From Lycorma delicatula (lineage: Eukaryota > Arthropoda > Insecta > Hemiptera > Fulgoridae): a stretch of DNA of 64,000 nt. The DNA lies in NCBI RefSeq assembly GCF_047948215.1, contig NC_134455.1:297203647-297267646 (forward strand), read 5' to 3'. Under the pieces are notes generated by a model. The model was given only the letters and a program-made list of their open reading frames with translations. It searched no databases and was not told where the DNA came from. The position numbers and the translations under genes are program-made. Every line of letters starts with the position of its first letter. Position 1 is the first letter of the stretch. Positions 11,061 through 22,221 of this stretch are shown in pieces.

Positions 11061-14000
11061 TACTGTTATTTCACGTTATATCGCGTTATTTTTTATCCTA
11101 TGAACTTAGATGATTAATAACATGGGGGTATTCACAATAGAAACACGTGTGTTTTCTTGTTCCATTCTCTAATTACTTTTCTGTAAACTTGTTCAATTTT
11201 ATTTCGTAATCTACTTTTTTATACAAGAAAATTAATAAAAAACAACTAATTTTAGTAATAAAATTTACTAAAGAAAAACAATCTTTTTGATAGTTTTTTA
11301 TCTTATTATTTATTATTATAAGTGGATGTAAATAGTTTTATCAAGCAGTTTAATTACGCACCCCCCCCCCCCAGAAATATATGTTTAGTAATGATTTAGA
11401 TGATAAATAATCTCAGAAAATTTTGAGTATTTTTTAATTAGGAAAGATTTCACAGTAATTTTTTCCTCCAATAAAAGAGCTCCATTTATAACAAATACCT
11501 ATTTTGAAATAGCAGTAAGAGAGAAGATTAACTGAAAGAGGTTAATTAGGATACGGGCTGAAATACAAGTAATAGATATAGAAAGCAGAATGAAACTTTG
11601 GTTAAGTGTTTAATCAGATGGACCTCCTGATCAATTGTCTTTCTCTTTTGCACTTTCTCTTTCCCTCGATTAATCTCTCACGCTCTCGGCGTATGCACAT
11701 TTTCTTTTCTGTTTCTCTCGCATACTTTCTCTTTGTCTCTAATTAACGGTCTAAAGCTTACCGAGAATTAAAATAAATTACATGTCTGGGCTTTTATATA
11801 TATGTATGATTTAAATAAAATATGTTTATTTTTATAAAACAATTCTTCAAAAAGCATAAGTAAAAAAAAAAAAAAATAAGATAAATAGGCCGAAAACGGA
11901 GAAAGTAATTATTATTACTTTACCATGATTGTTACTACCCATGATTATGTTATCATGGGTCTCTTCGTACTTGCGACTAAATATGTTTATTACGAAAAAA
12001 ATCTGTAAGTAATTATTTGTTTAGAAAATATGTGTGACATTACAACTAACTATAAAGCACCAAATCTAATGTCCAGAAAAAAATAAAAATGTTATAAGGA
12101 ATGTTGAAATTTAGATTATTTGATTAAGTTTAGTTCTAGAAACGAATCGGGCAAAACATAATCTTCAGGAAAATTTATCAGAAGGATGATTAAATTGGTC
12201 GCTTGATTTTTTTTCTACAAAATTTGAAGAAAAGTTAAAAATCTGCATCTATTTTGAAATTCTTTACGTAGGTCTAATTTTCAACTCGTGTGAAACGTAC
12301 GAAAAAGATCTAAAAATATGTCCTTTAACCAATGTTATCTCATTGTCCTCGAAAAATCTGCGTATTTTTGGACCATCGCCTTCTAATTATGGCTGTTATT
12401 CTCATTAGCATGCTATGTCAGAAATTTTTGTTTTAAAAATTAAATTTTTAACAAAAATATATTTATAATAATATTTAAAATAACTATTATGGAACGGAAA
12501 CTGATTTTGTTTGAAATAATAAAAAAATATCCTTACTTTTTTAAACAAATCAACACGGACGGGTGTGGAGTGGAAACCACTGTAATAACCCCGTAATAAA
12601 TAACTATATAGCTTCTGACAACTGTTCTTAAGAAAAGTCGCCAGATAATCATTCTCTTATGAAATTATTGAGCATTGACCGTACTGCAGTTACAGTACAT
12701 TGACCATATTGACGCAAGATATATTATCGTATTTTTACGTACAAATATCAATTACTCTTGTTCGGTCAGTAATGAAAGATAAATGTTCAGAAATAGACGT
12801 TACTTGAAATATAACCGATAAATAAATAAACATTGATACAAAAAAGGCCAAATTCACCGTGGACATTGAGATAAATATTGTCTTATTAAGATATTAATAG
12901 GTTGACATGTTTTTAAAATTTCATTTTAAACATTTAAGAGGGATTTGCATATTCATATTAGGTTAAAAATTAACTTATTTAAAAAGGTATACTTTTTAAT
13001 GTTTTTGAAAAAATTATTAAAATTATATAGCAGAGATTAATAGTAAAAGGAATTTGTATAAAACAGACCACCCTCAGTTATTATTTGTAGAGTTTCTCGC
13101 TTTATATGAGGTATCGGAATTACAAGCATAAGAGATAATTTAGATGCAAATGAGTGGGTGCTTATATATGAATTATTTTGTTTAGTTAAAAATAGTAAAT
13201 TTTTAACATTTTATGTGTTAAAACTTATTTTATTGTGTAAAACTTCTTAATTTTATCAAAAAAGTCATTTTAACTTATTTTTATTTTATATATATAAATT
13301 ACATCATGTCATTTTTGTAGGTTTTTTCTCAAATAAAGTTAATAACAGTTGTATATCTTCAAACTTTGCCTAAAATTTCTAGACGAATAAGATTGGGAAA
13401 AATAAATGAAACAACAAACATTTACGTTACATTAACACGTCTTACTTATTATCCTAATCTTGCTTGTAGAGTAGACTCTACCGAGGTACAGTCTTCCGCC
13501 AAACAGTGTATGCTTTAAGTTTTTTTAAGTGTAATATGTACATATAAAAAGTTTTTTTTTCTTCAACAACTGCAATACAACATTGAGAACCAGCATAATA
13601 ACAGTTAGTTATAGGAACTTGCTTCTTAAACTTGCCGTTGAATACACAGTTGAAGACTTTATTTTACCTTTATTGATTTAAAACAATATATATTTAAATC
13701 CTATTTATAAAAAAAAATTGTTTATTTAATGCACTTTCATTAGAGTTAAAAAACCCCATATTGTAAGAAGTATTTGTTTCTTATATGAATCATAATTATT
13801 TATAATAATAAAAGGTCATATTAAAGGTCAGAGCCTTTCCTCGCCGTGACAAACCTAACAATTTTTAATGTACTTTTTAGAAATTATACAAATTATATAC
13901 TCATATACAATTTCAGATTTATATCAACAAATGCTTTTTCCGTTATAGTTTAAAGAAAAATGTGTAAATAATCCTCGATGTTCATCATTTTATATATATA

Positions 14001-14125
14001 TAAAAAAAAAAAAAATAGTTTATTCAACATAAACCAATCTAAAGGAAAGTCCTCCTTTTTAAAAGTGTGTTTTGCAACAGAAGTGATGCGCGCGCGTATA
14101 TATACACAGACATTATATATATAAT
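11061..14125. other. AT-rich stretch, no gene seen
   Basis: About 3 kb without a believable coding frame. Small items are a C run at 11361-11372 and a perfect hairpin with arms ACCCATGAT and complement at 11937-11960. A pyrimidine-rich stretch with TCTCTC motifs lies around 11630-11750. I recognise no transposon ends. Confidence 0.45.
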
Positions 14126-15074
14126 GGGTGTCTGAAAAAGAACTCCGGGGTTTCAAGACAAATATAGTTTTCATTTTGCTCGTCAATATTTTACAGGAAT
14201 TCTTGAAGCGATAATAATATGTTTTAATTTACACGTTCTCCGTCTGATAGCAACTGCTTTATATTGTTGCACAGGCCAAGCTGTTATGAGTCCGAGCTTA
14301 AATATCATAGCATCGCCACAAGAGAAAGCACAGTAAGTGTAATGGTTCGCACAAACAAAATCGTGACTGTTTTACAATGAAATTATGCGTGAGTCTGTAG
14401 TAAAAATTTTCTGATTGCATACCTAAGTGGTGTAAACAGTTTGTTAGAAACCGGAATCGTTTTGAATAGACATTTACCAGATAGGCCTAAAACAAGTGCT
14501 GAAAATACAGAAAGAATTCAACTGTTTTTCCAACGAAGTCCAAAACGTCCAAAAAGTAAAGTTAGTCGTCAACGAAAATTCCCAAAAGCACTATCCATGA
14601 TGTTCGCAAGCGATTGAAAATTTGTGCTTATAAATTGCAGTTATTCCTTGAAATTAAAAATAACGGTAGGTCGTAAGGGGTTCAATTTGTAACGACGTAA
14701 ATTAGACTTCATTTACGCAGATGAAAACTACGTGCAGGGAATTTTATTTTCTGAAGAAACAACATTTCTTGTTCATAAAATAGTGAATTTTCACAGTTGT
14801 CGAGAATGAGGTTCAGAAAATTCACATGAATTGGTGAAAATCATTCGAAAATGTCCGAAAGTGAATGTCTGATGGGGTATTATGCATAAACGAATTTTGG
14901 GGCCGTTTTTTTCCATGAGCAAATTATTTCGGACGTGTTAGAGAATTTTGTGTTTCCGCAGATTAAAAATATGAGGGCCTAAATTTCCATCATGATAGAG
15001 TCCATCCACATCATGCTGAAGTTGTGCTTATTACGTTAAACGACAGGTTCCCAGAAGACCAGATGGGTAGAGAA

Positions 15075-15293
15075 TATTGCAAGGAAGCAGTCGATTCTGC
15101 CGAGCATACATTTTTTGCGTGTCCTAGATGGGAGCTTCTGAGAATGCAGGCAGTCCAAGAAGTGGGTCCCATCTCCCCGGACAGTATCGGAGAGATAATG
15201 TTAAGAAGTGAGACGTCCTGGGCTGTCGTGGCCACGTTTATCAGGGCAGTAGTGAAAAAGAAAACCGAAGAGGAGGCAAGGTTTTATTCATAA
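15075..15293 (+). pseudogene. R1-clade ORF2 C-terminus, truncated
   Basis: The frame encodes the last 72 residues of an R1-type reverse transcriptase polyprotein and keeps its natural stop at 15291-15293. The zinc-finger region after the reverse transcriptase shows Cys, then His and Cys in SAEHTFFACPRWE, with conserved downstream text PDSIGEIMLRSETSW and VATFIRAVV. There is no internal stop, so the insertion is fairly young compared with the mariner it broke. A Met further upstream in the same frame belongs to the mariner, not to this fragment. It differs clearly in residues from the R1-clade elements at 19.1 and 54.5 kb, so it comes from another lineage. Confidence 0.85.
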
Positions 15294-15560
15294 TTACCAA
15301 TAAGGTTGACGGTAATAGAAATATGTTGGGTCGCAGACTGCTATTGAAGTCGCGATATATCTACGTATTCGTAAATTGTAGTTCGTAAGGGGGCCTACAC
15401 ATCTCGAAGTAACGCCTCGGGGTGATTCCGGGATGCGTAGGGTTACTTCAAAGGGGATGGTTTTAGTCGGTAGTCTGTTGATGGCGGTTGGATTAGACCA
15501 CCAGCAGGAGTCCGACACTTCGTGTGTAAATGCATTTCCACCTCCGTCCCAAAAAAAAAA
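15075..15560 (+). mobile_element. 5'-truncated R1-clade LINE insertion
   Basis: The 486-base insert begins within the last part of ORF2 and ends in ten A residues (15551-15560), bracketed by a 13-bp target duplication. Severe 5' truncation plus polyA is the normal product of target-primed reverse transcription. The 3' untranslated part (15294-15550) is more GC-rich than the host sequence. Confidence 0.9.
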
Positions 15561-15652
15561 GATGGGTAGAGAAGTTCCCATCGCTTGGCCACCTCTATGT
15601 CCCGATTTTACGACGATGGATCTCTTCTTTTGGGGCTAGCTAAAGGACAACG

Positions 15653-15709
<57 letters not shown>
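15653..15709. repeat. (TA)n microsatellite inside the mariner
   Basis: A run of about 28 TA units interrupts the transposase gene after the codons LKDNV. Expansion from a shorter TA tract in the gene explains its position. Confidence 0.95.
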
Positions 15710-15712
<3 letters not shown>

Positions 15713-15994
15713 CCAATCACTCGACCAACGTTGTTGCAGTGATTTATGAATAACAGCAGTCGTGGAAATCATTCCTACAGACATTCTCGCCAGGGGGTGT
15801 GGATAGAAGTGGATTATAGGTTTGACGTCTGCAGGATTGTAAACTGTATTACTGTTGAGTTACGAGTATATTAAGAGGTAAAAACAAAACTTCAGATTTC
15901 CTTTCATGTAATGAAATACACGTTTAAAATACATAATTCCAAATGTAATAAAGTAAATTTAATTTAAAACCGAGGAATTCCTTTTCGGACACCT

Positions 15995-17280
15995 GACTTA
16001 TATATTATATATATATACATACATTTAATAAATTTAAGTTTCTTAATATTTTTTATTTTATTTTTATAATAGCTTAAACAATTCTAACGACCAGGATTGG
16101 GTTTATTATATTTTTAAATAATGAAGTAATTTAATAAGTTTAAGTGGTATTTAGCAGTTAAAAAATTAAAAATTATATATTTTACAATAGCATCACCGAA
16201 GAAAATGAAAAGTAATATTTTTCTCGTTATAATTTGCTTTAATTAAATAATATTTCTATTCCTATATTTTAACAAAATATTTTACTGTACTTGTGTCTAA
16301 GCTCTTATTAAAGCAGGCTTATTTGTATTTTATTATACGGTAATAAGATACAAAGATATACTTAATTTCGTATTTATCTGTATTTTTTAACGTATTAGTA
16401 CGAGAAATTAAATTATAAAATTTATTTATTTTGATAATTTTTATTATTCTTTGCATTAAATTTTATGCCTATATTTTTTCCTTTTAAAATAAACACACTT
16501 TCCTTTTTAATCTTGGTCTGGTTTGTTTCTTTTATCTTACTGTTAAAATGTTTTTTACTGTATTATTAAATGCTATTGTATAATATAAGCGCTACAAAAT
16601 TGATTTTTTATCAAAAAAGAAAAATTTAATAATCATTTTTTTTTGGATAACGTTCTCTCGACCCTTATTGCCTTTACAATCTCCTTGAAGATAAATAATC
16701 TAAACAGGGAAGTGGGGAAGTTCTATCTAATGGAAGAGAAATGTAGAAGAACCGTGCATAAAAACCTTAATATGCTATACTAACCTATTAGGACAAATGG
16801 AAAACAAGGGTTCAGCAACACTAACAACTCTACTATATTTTAAAAACTCAAAGAACAACATACATATGTATGAATGTATGTAGTCAATCTTTATCAGTAC
16901 ATAAACAAAGTAACCTAGTCAGATAAATTAAAATCTAAAACAGTAACTACATTATGTCTATATTAATCTAATGTCAAGTGCGATATACATATAAAATGTA
17001 ATGTAAAAATCAGAATTGGGAAAGTGATTTCTAACATAATTTAAATGAATCATCTGTAAAAATCTCTAACCCTTTTCTTAAAAGAATTATGATTTCTCAT
17101 ACAACACACATCTACTCCACTTTCATTAATTAATTTGCTAATGTCATAATAATAATAAATCAAGTAGTAATTGGGAGGGTAAATTTAATTGGGTGTCAGT
17201 CAGCCACTAATTCTCGAGTGAATGATTAAATATGAAAATTCATAAACTTTTTTTTTCATAATATTTTATATTTCCGCTAG
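15995..17280. other. AT-rich stretch, no gene seen
   Basis: No coding frame, repeat or transposon end was recognised. Local A+T content is very high. Confidence 0.45.
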
Positions 17281-17509
17281 GATTATCATAATTGATTTGA
17301 GTGTTATTTTCTGACCTTCCTACCATTGTCACTCTAACATTCATAGTTGAAGCGTTTCAGAATTCTTTCGTTCTCAAAATTACTTTAAGCACTCTCTAGT
17401 ACTCAAAACTGTTTAGAATGAAGGTACTCTAAAACGCGTCAACTACGAATGTTAGAATGAGTGCTAGAAAAAGCAGAAAATATCCTTCAAATCAATCACT
17501 CATAACCAT
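17281..17509. mobile_element. Short palindromic MITE-like element
   Basis: The left half (ATTATCATAATTGATTTGAG, then CTCTAACATTCATAGTTG) pairs with the right half, which reads CAACTACGAATGTTAGAATG and then CAAATCAATCACTCATAACC. Pairing covers most of the 230 bases with scattered mismatches and leaves a short centre around 17390. No coding capacity is present and the target duplication is not clear. Confidence 0.65.
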
Positions 17510-17565
17510 ATAACAATATATTATTCCTATATTTAAAAATGCATTTCATTTAAAAGGACGAATCT

Positions 17566-17621
17566 ATTTTGTGTGTGTGTGTGCGCGCGCGCATGTATGT
17601 ATACACATACCCTCGTGTGTG

Positions 17622-17652
<31 letters not shown>
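17566..17652. repeat. GT/GC microsatellite cluster
   Basis: Runs of GT, GC, GTAT and TA dinucleotides alternate over about 85 bases. It is simple sequence with no other content. Confidence 0.9.
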
Positions 17653-18994
17653 AAAATACGACAAACGAAATTTACAGTTGTAATGAAAAATTTGTGTTGT
17701 AATTAGCTACTTTGATGAGAATGTCAGTACAGAATACCAGTGTGTGGTCTTCACTCGACATTGTGTTTCCAGTTAGCTAACGCTTTTACAGTATTAATAA
17801 TTATTCAGTAATAACAATATTATTATAATCCAATGAAATATAGGGCTTTTCATGTACTGGGTCAGCTACTAAATTTCTAATGTTTGTGGTCGTCTAATGT
17901 CTTTTTGCGGTTAGTCATGCGATTTGTTTTCAGTGCATGCTTCCCTCTGGTCACCATATCGTATTTGTGATTTACAGTTCCGGAATATAATTACGGTTTG
18001 TCCCAGGAAACATGAAGAGAATAATTTTACAAAATATAACTGTAATTAACTTTCTTTTGAACTTATGAAGCTCAATATAAATATCAATTTATTTCTTTGT
18101 AACCCATTCTGATTTTAAGTTCCAAGGCGACCTATTCTTGGTTAAAATAAAAATTAATAAAGGACACAGGTGTGTTAATTAAATATAATTTCGATGACAT
18201 AATTTATCAAAAGGGTAATTTAATAAATTTTTATTAATTTTCACCCTCATTGAGTATTATCCTTTATAATGTATTTAACTTACAGTTTGCTTAGGGTATT
18301 GTATTATACCACATTATAATACTCACAGATACTATGTTATTACTTCCTTATTTTATATTAACTTTAGAATAGGAAGGATAATAAACCAGACGGAGGAGTG
18401 CATCCCTTCTTGTGTCAATATTTTGTTTTAATTAAAGGTTGAAGAAATATTAAATTACTTAAAGTAATTTAATAGTATTAATAGTTATTCTTAAGTCGGA
18501 ACAAACATTTATAGTATTATTACTGTTTTAATTTTTTTTTAAATAATAACGGAATTTGAACGAAAGGTATTTTTGTTTTATTTTTTCATTGAAATCTGTG
18601 AATATCAATTTTAGAGAAAAATCAGTATGAAAATGTTAATAAATATATAAATATTATACATAAATATATACTCAGTTATTTAAACATCTTCAAAATTCCT
18701 TTCTTTTTTGCACTAATTTAAAAAAAAAATTAATTTTTAATATTTTCTGTTTCTATTTACTAGTTTTTTTTTTATGAATTAATATGTCCATATTTAAAAA
18801 AAAAATTATATTCATTTAGTGTTCTTTGATTAATTTTCTTTTACCTTTTCAAGCAAATACAAAAGCAGTTTCTTTTATTAATAGTTTATCAATAACTTTT
18901 CCTAACATGATATAGTAGTACATTGCAATGATAGACTGATCATAAAGAAATATTATTTTAATTACTTAATCATCTATTAACAATAAAACTTGAT
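17653..18994. other. AT-rich stretch, no gene seen
   Basis: The first 350 bases are slightly less AT-rich but show no protein motif. The remainder is A/T runs. Nothing recognisable was found. Confidence 0.45.
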
Positions 18995-19815
18995 TTACTT
19001 ACACTGGCCTCATCGCACCCACGCGACACCCACACGTACGGGGGGCCCCCTAGGCACTCAGCCGAGGACCTGTCCGCCCCCGTGCCCTCCGGCGCTATTA
19101 TCCTCTGCGGGACTCCTCATACAATTGGAGATTCCTCATGATCGTCCTGACGAATCTTTCCACAGACTTCCACTGTGCCACACCTTGTAATAGGACTCGT
19201 AGGGTATCTTCAGGGCGAAACTTATGCTCACGTATCAGGTTGCCGAGCATTTCTTTACGCTCTATGGTGAATCGCGGACACAAAAAGAAAATATGTTGGG
19301 GGGGTCTTTCACCTCGCACTCCGGACAGTTTTCAGATTGATCGAGCCCGAATCTATACAAATAAGACCTGAATCCCCCATGCCCGCCAGGAATTGTGTTA
19401 AATCTAAACTCAGCGTGCCATGGGTCCTCCGGCACCACCCCCTGATGTGGTGCCGGAGGACCCCCCCCCCACCCCTGATGTTCTCAATAAGGTGGTGGGT
19501 CTGCTTACCCTTCATGGCCCGATACCACCGCTTCTTCCATGTTTGTGCGATCTCTAGTAGTTCTTCAGCAGAACGCTTCCTTTCCTCTAATGGGGGTGTT
19601 CTCAGTTCCCTAGTTCTGCTTCGCCGCATTATCATCAAGTCTACAGGCAGGTATCCAGCAATCACCTCAACCGTTTCTTTGGACACCGTCCTATAGGCGG
19701 CCGCTACTCTGATGCAGCACCTCCTATGGATGGATTCCAATTTACCCCTGAACTTGACAAATCTAACAACGCTCGCCCACAACTCGGCTCATATAGCAGG
19801 GCCAAATAGACGATG
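18995..19815 (-). pseudogene. R1-clade LINE ORF2 fragment (C-terminal part)
   Basis: Reading the minus strand, the segment starts near the conserved ELWASVVRFVKF block that follows the reverse transcriptase domain. It then reads CIRVAAAYRTVSKE, IAGYLPVDLMIMRR and LTQFLAGMG. After a frameshift near 19315 it continues with the zinc-finger text PPQHIFFLCPRF and a C-terminal stop at 19098-19100. The remaining 100 bases are GC-rich 3' untranslated sequence. Both ends are truncated and there is no polyA. A 17-bp perfect palindrome at 19422-19463 disrupts the normally smooth stretch before RTHGTLSLDLTQFL. It is much more GC-rich than its flanks. The protein would have reverse-transcribed and inserted the element. 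Confidence 0.8.
19422..19463. repeat. Perfect 17-bp fold-back within the R1-clade fragment
   Basis: GGGTCCTCCGGCACCAC (19422-19438) is the exact complement of 19447-19463, with an 8-base loop. A direct echo, CCCCTGATGT then CCCCTGATGTT, flanks the right arm (around 19440 and 19472) and suggests a template-switch origin. Confidence 0.85.
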
Positions 19816-20299
19816 AATACAGTGTATTTAAACACTGATAACTCGTCTGTACACTATATAATATGATCCTGGCCTCACAGTGATTGACGTAATGATCGTT
19901 TTCAACCTTAAAAAATTACGTGTATTAACCATCGAAATATTATTGACAATTACCATAGAGATGGGTTGTAAATTCAATTTCGTATCCGATTGAAGTACGA
20001 GTTTGATGTCACTATGACAGCGTATATGTACAATATTATAAATGCGGAACAGGCAACGGTGGCGTCAGCAGTAGTCAGCAGCGCATCCACGAGTACTTCG
20101 TGGGTGTATTGCATGTTAATGTTACCATGACAACGTATTCCAGGCTACCATGTAGTCCACCTCCACTCATCATACCGCTCACTTTAGAACGTTATTAAAA
20201 AATATAAGTTTTGTTCTGTTGAATGTAATTTTAGGCTCGTAGATATGATTTTTATTATTATTCTTCTTAATAATAATAATAATAATAGTAATAATAAAT
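19816..20299. other. Spacer with unassigned mid-GC sequence
   Basis: The part at 19860-20170 is less AT-rich, with repeated wording such as TTACCATGACAACGTAT and a short palindrome near CCACGAGTACTTCGTGG. No protein or element family was recognised. A TAA trinucleotide run (about 20265-20300) directly precedes the next LINE. Confidence 0.4.
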
Positions 20300-21885
20300 C
20301 TCATTAGTGTTGATTTTAAAACTCAATTCCCCCAAGTTAATAAACAAGATTAAAACTGTTTGTGAAGAAATTTGGCTAACGGAACACATCCCAGAGGAAT
20401 GGAAGATTGCAGTAATACACCCGCTTCACAAAAAAGTAAGTAAAACAAACCGAAACAACTGCAGAGGAATATCACCTTTACCAGTTCCTTATAAAATTTT
20501 AAGTAAAATATTACAAAAAAGAATAATTGAAAAAGTTAAGAATTATTTAAAAGAATATTAGGATGGTTTTCTCCCAGGAAGATACTGCACTGAAGAAATC
20601 TAGATTTAAAAACTACCATAAATTATATTAAGAAAAATGATAAAAATCAGTTGCAGTTTTGGTATATTTTAATAAAGCTTACGATTTCATATACCGTAAA
20701 TCGTTATTTAAAATATTAGAAGAAGCAGAATTAGGTAGGAAACGTATAGCAAAAACTAAATCAACACAAAATTTAAAATAAACGGTACCTGGAGGATTGT
20801 CAGAAGGATTTCAGATATAAAAAGGCGTAAGATAGGGTGATGAAATCTCCCCAATTTTTTTCAACATTGCCTTAGAAAAAGTAATCAGAGAATTTTATAA
20901 AAAACCTGTTTAAATATTGAATCTCAGAATCTGTATATTTAGGAACTCGAAAAAAAATAGCCATTAATCATTTAGCGTTTGCAGATGACGTAGTTATCCT
21001 AGCTACAAATATACGAGTAGGATAAGAAAAATTAAAAGAACATCTATTAGTAGAAAAAAAAATAGGTTTATAAATATCTTATAAAAAGAAAATAATTTAT
21101 AACCAATGAGAATAACTGTATAATAGATGTAATCTTTGAAAAGGAACAAAAGATGCACAAAGAAGACAAATTTAGATATGTTGGAGAGGTAATAACACTT
21201 ACTGTACTCGAAAAAGAAGGAATTAAAAGTAAAATTCGTAAAATGGAAGTAGATTATAGACTGTCAGCGGATGTTTACAATAAGAAATTCTTAAGCTATA
21301 AACTACGACATTACAAAACAGTAATTTGCCCAGAAACCGTATATGCAACTGAGTGTTTAGGAAAGTGTAATGTAAGAAATTTTTTAAAAGTAGAACGAAG
21401 AATCAAAGAAAGATTTTTAGATCCAAAAGAACAGAGGAAGGTGGTAGGCTAAAATCTAGCAAACTAATTTACCAAAAAATAAAAGATTTAACTGCGGAAA
21501 TTCGGAAAAGAAGAATGAGATTTTTTTGCCGTGTTTATAGATTAAGTGATGACATGGATATAAAACAATTAAACTTTTACAAAGATAGAAAAACAAAAAT
21601 AGGGTGACACCGGGAAGTAAATCGAGACCTAGAAAAACTAAACAAAGATTAAAAAAAATAACAGAATAAAGTTTCGAAAAATCATCGAGGATTTCAGAGT
21701 AGATGAAAAGAAAAAACCAAAGAACAGTTCCAGGAAATTTACAGAAAACTCAAAAGAAGCACTCTCGGAAAGATTGAAGAAGTACTGAAAACAATAGAAA
21801 GAAGAGGAATAGAAGAAAGAAAATGCAAACGAGATCTAAAACGGTCTAATCGAAAGAAAAGAATAAATCTTTTATCGCTAAACTT
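20300..21885 (+). pseudogene. LINE reverse transcriptase of a second family, 5'-truncated
   Basis: A decayed non-LTR retrotransposon ORF begins within the reverse transcriptase. Visible blocks in order are IPEEWKIAVIHPLHKK and NNCRGISPLPVPYKILSKI (20390-20500), a GVR-GDEISPIFFNIALEKV block near 20830, the catalytic FADDVVILA near 20980, and FRYVGEVIT (21172). YNKKFLSYKLRHYKTVICPE follows at 21280. A C-terminal basic tail (KRRMRFFCRV, then KRSTLGKIEEVLK) ends near 21885. Many stops and frameshifts separate these pieces. The wording differs from the R1-clade elements in this window and suggests a different LINE clade that I cannot name with certainty. No polyA or target duplication is visible; a TAA repeat sits at its left edge. 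Confidence 0.8.
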
Positions 21886-22018
21886 TTAACGAGCTTTTAG
21901 ATTATTAATAGTTGAAAAATAAATGATTTCTATTTACTATATTGAAAAATTACATTTTTCAGTATAATTATAAAAAAATATGGTAATCGTAATTAGAGAT
22001 TACTTTTTATTTTCCAAT

Positions 22019-22020
<2 letters not shown>

Positions 22021-22058
<38 letters not shown>
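22021..22058. repeat. (TA)n microsatellite
   Basis: A run of TA units lies directly upstream of the tRNA-like head of the SINE. Confidence 0.95.
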
Positions 22059-22060
<2 letters not shown>

Positions 22061-22221
22061 GCGGAGTGATAGCGTTTCGGCCTTTCATCTGAAGGTCCCG
22101 GGTTTGAATTCCGGTCAGGCATGGCTTTTTTTTCATACGCTGCATATTCCATTTCCATATTTCTCCCGTACAAACTACAAAACCTTGTGGTGAACTAATT
22201 CATCAGGCAAAAAAAAAGAAA
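22059..22221 (+). mobile_element. tRNA-derived SINE, family A head (copy 1)
   Basis: The head reads TAGCGTTTCGGCCTTTCATC and then GGTTTGAATTCCGGTCAGGC, with a recognisable polymerase III B box at 22101-22112 and a decayed A box near 22069. The same head occurs at 37.9 kb and 59.4 kb. Its body differs from those copies and ends in an A run (22209-22217). The first few bases of the head are lost or merged into the TA run. It is not a functional tRNA because the stem pairs do not close. Confidence 0.75.

Larger units (their letters stand above)
15062..15573 (+). repeat. 13-bp target-site duplication around the nested LINE
   Basis: GATGGGTAGAGAA occurs at 15062-15074 and again at 15561-15573, directly bordering the LINE insert and its polyA run. 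Removing one copy plus the insert rejoins the mariner reading frame (DQMGRE to VPIAWPP), which confirms a duplication of the target. Confidence 0.95.
14370..15865 (+). pseudogene. Broken Tc1/mariner (DD41D) transposase
   Basis: Fragments in several frames give the family order. A region with FPTKSKTSKK-like wording near 14530 corresponds to the linker after the N-terminal DNA-binding part. Near 14741-14760 is a segment matching the first catalytic block (the expected FSDE appears shifted). Then comes GPFFFHEQI-like text near 14905, and HHDRVHPHH near 14990 with the second catalytic Asp. The motif WPPLCPDFTTMDLFFWG at 15588-15638 carries the third Asp. Across the LINE, 41 residues separate the second and third Asp, hence DD41D. 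The tail near 15800 reads YRFDVCRIVN. Stops, frameshifts, the LINE insertion and a TA expansion make it dead. The enzyme would have cut and pasted the element at TA targets. Confidence 0.8.
14126..15994 (+). mobile_element. Tc1/mariner element of DD41D type, interrupted by a LINE
   Basis: Terminal inverted repeats of about 28 bases are visible: GGGTGTCTGAAAAAGAACTC at 14126 and the complement of AGGTGTCCGAAAAGGAATTC ending at 15994. Between them lies a decayed plus-strand transposase gene. After removing the LINE insertion with its extra target copy (499 bases) and an expanded TA run (about 55 bases), the length is near 1.3 kb, normal for mariner-type elements. Element and LINE share orientation, so the LINE arrived second and by chance on the same strand. 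Confidence 0.85.
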
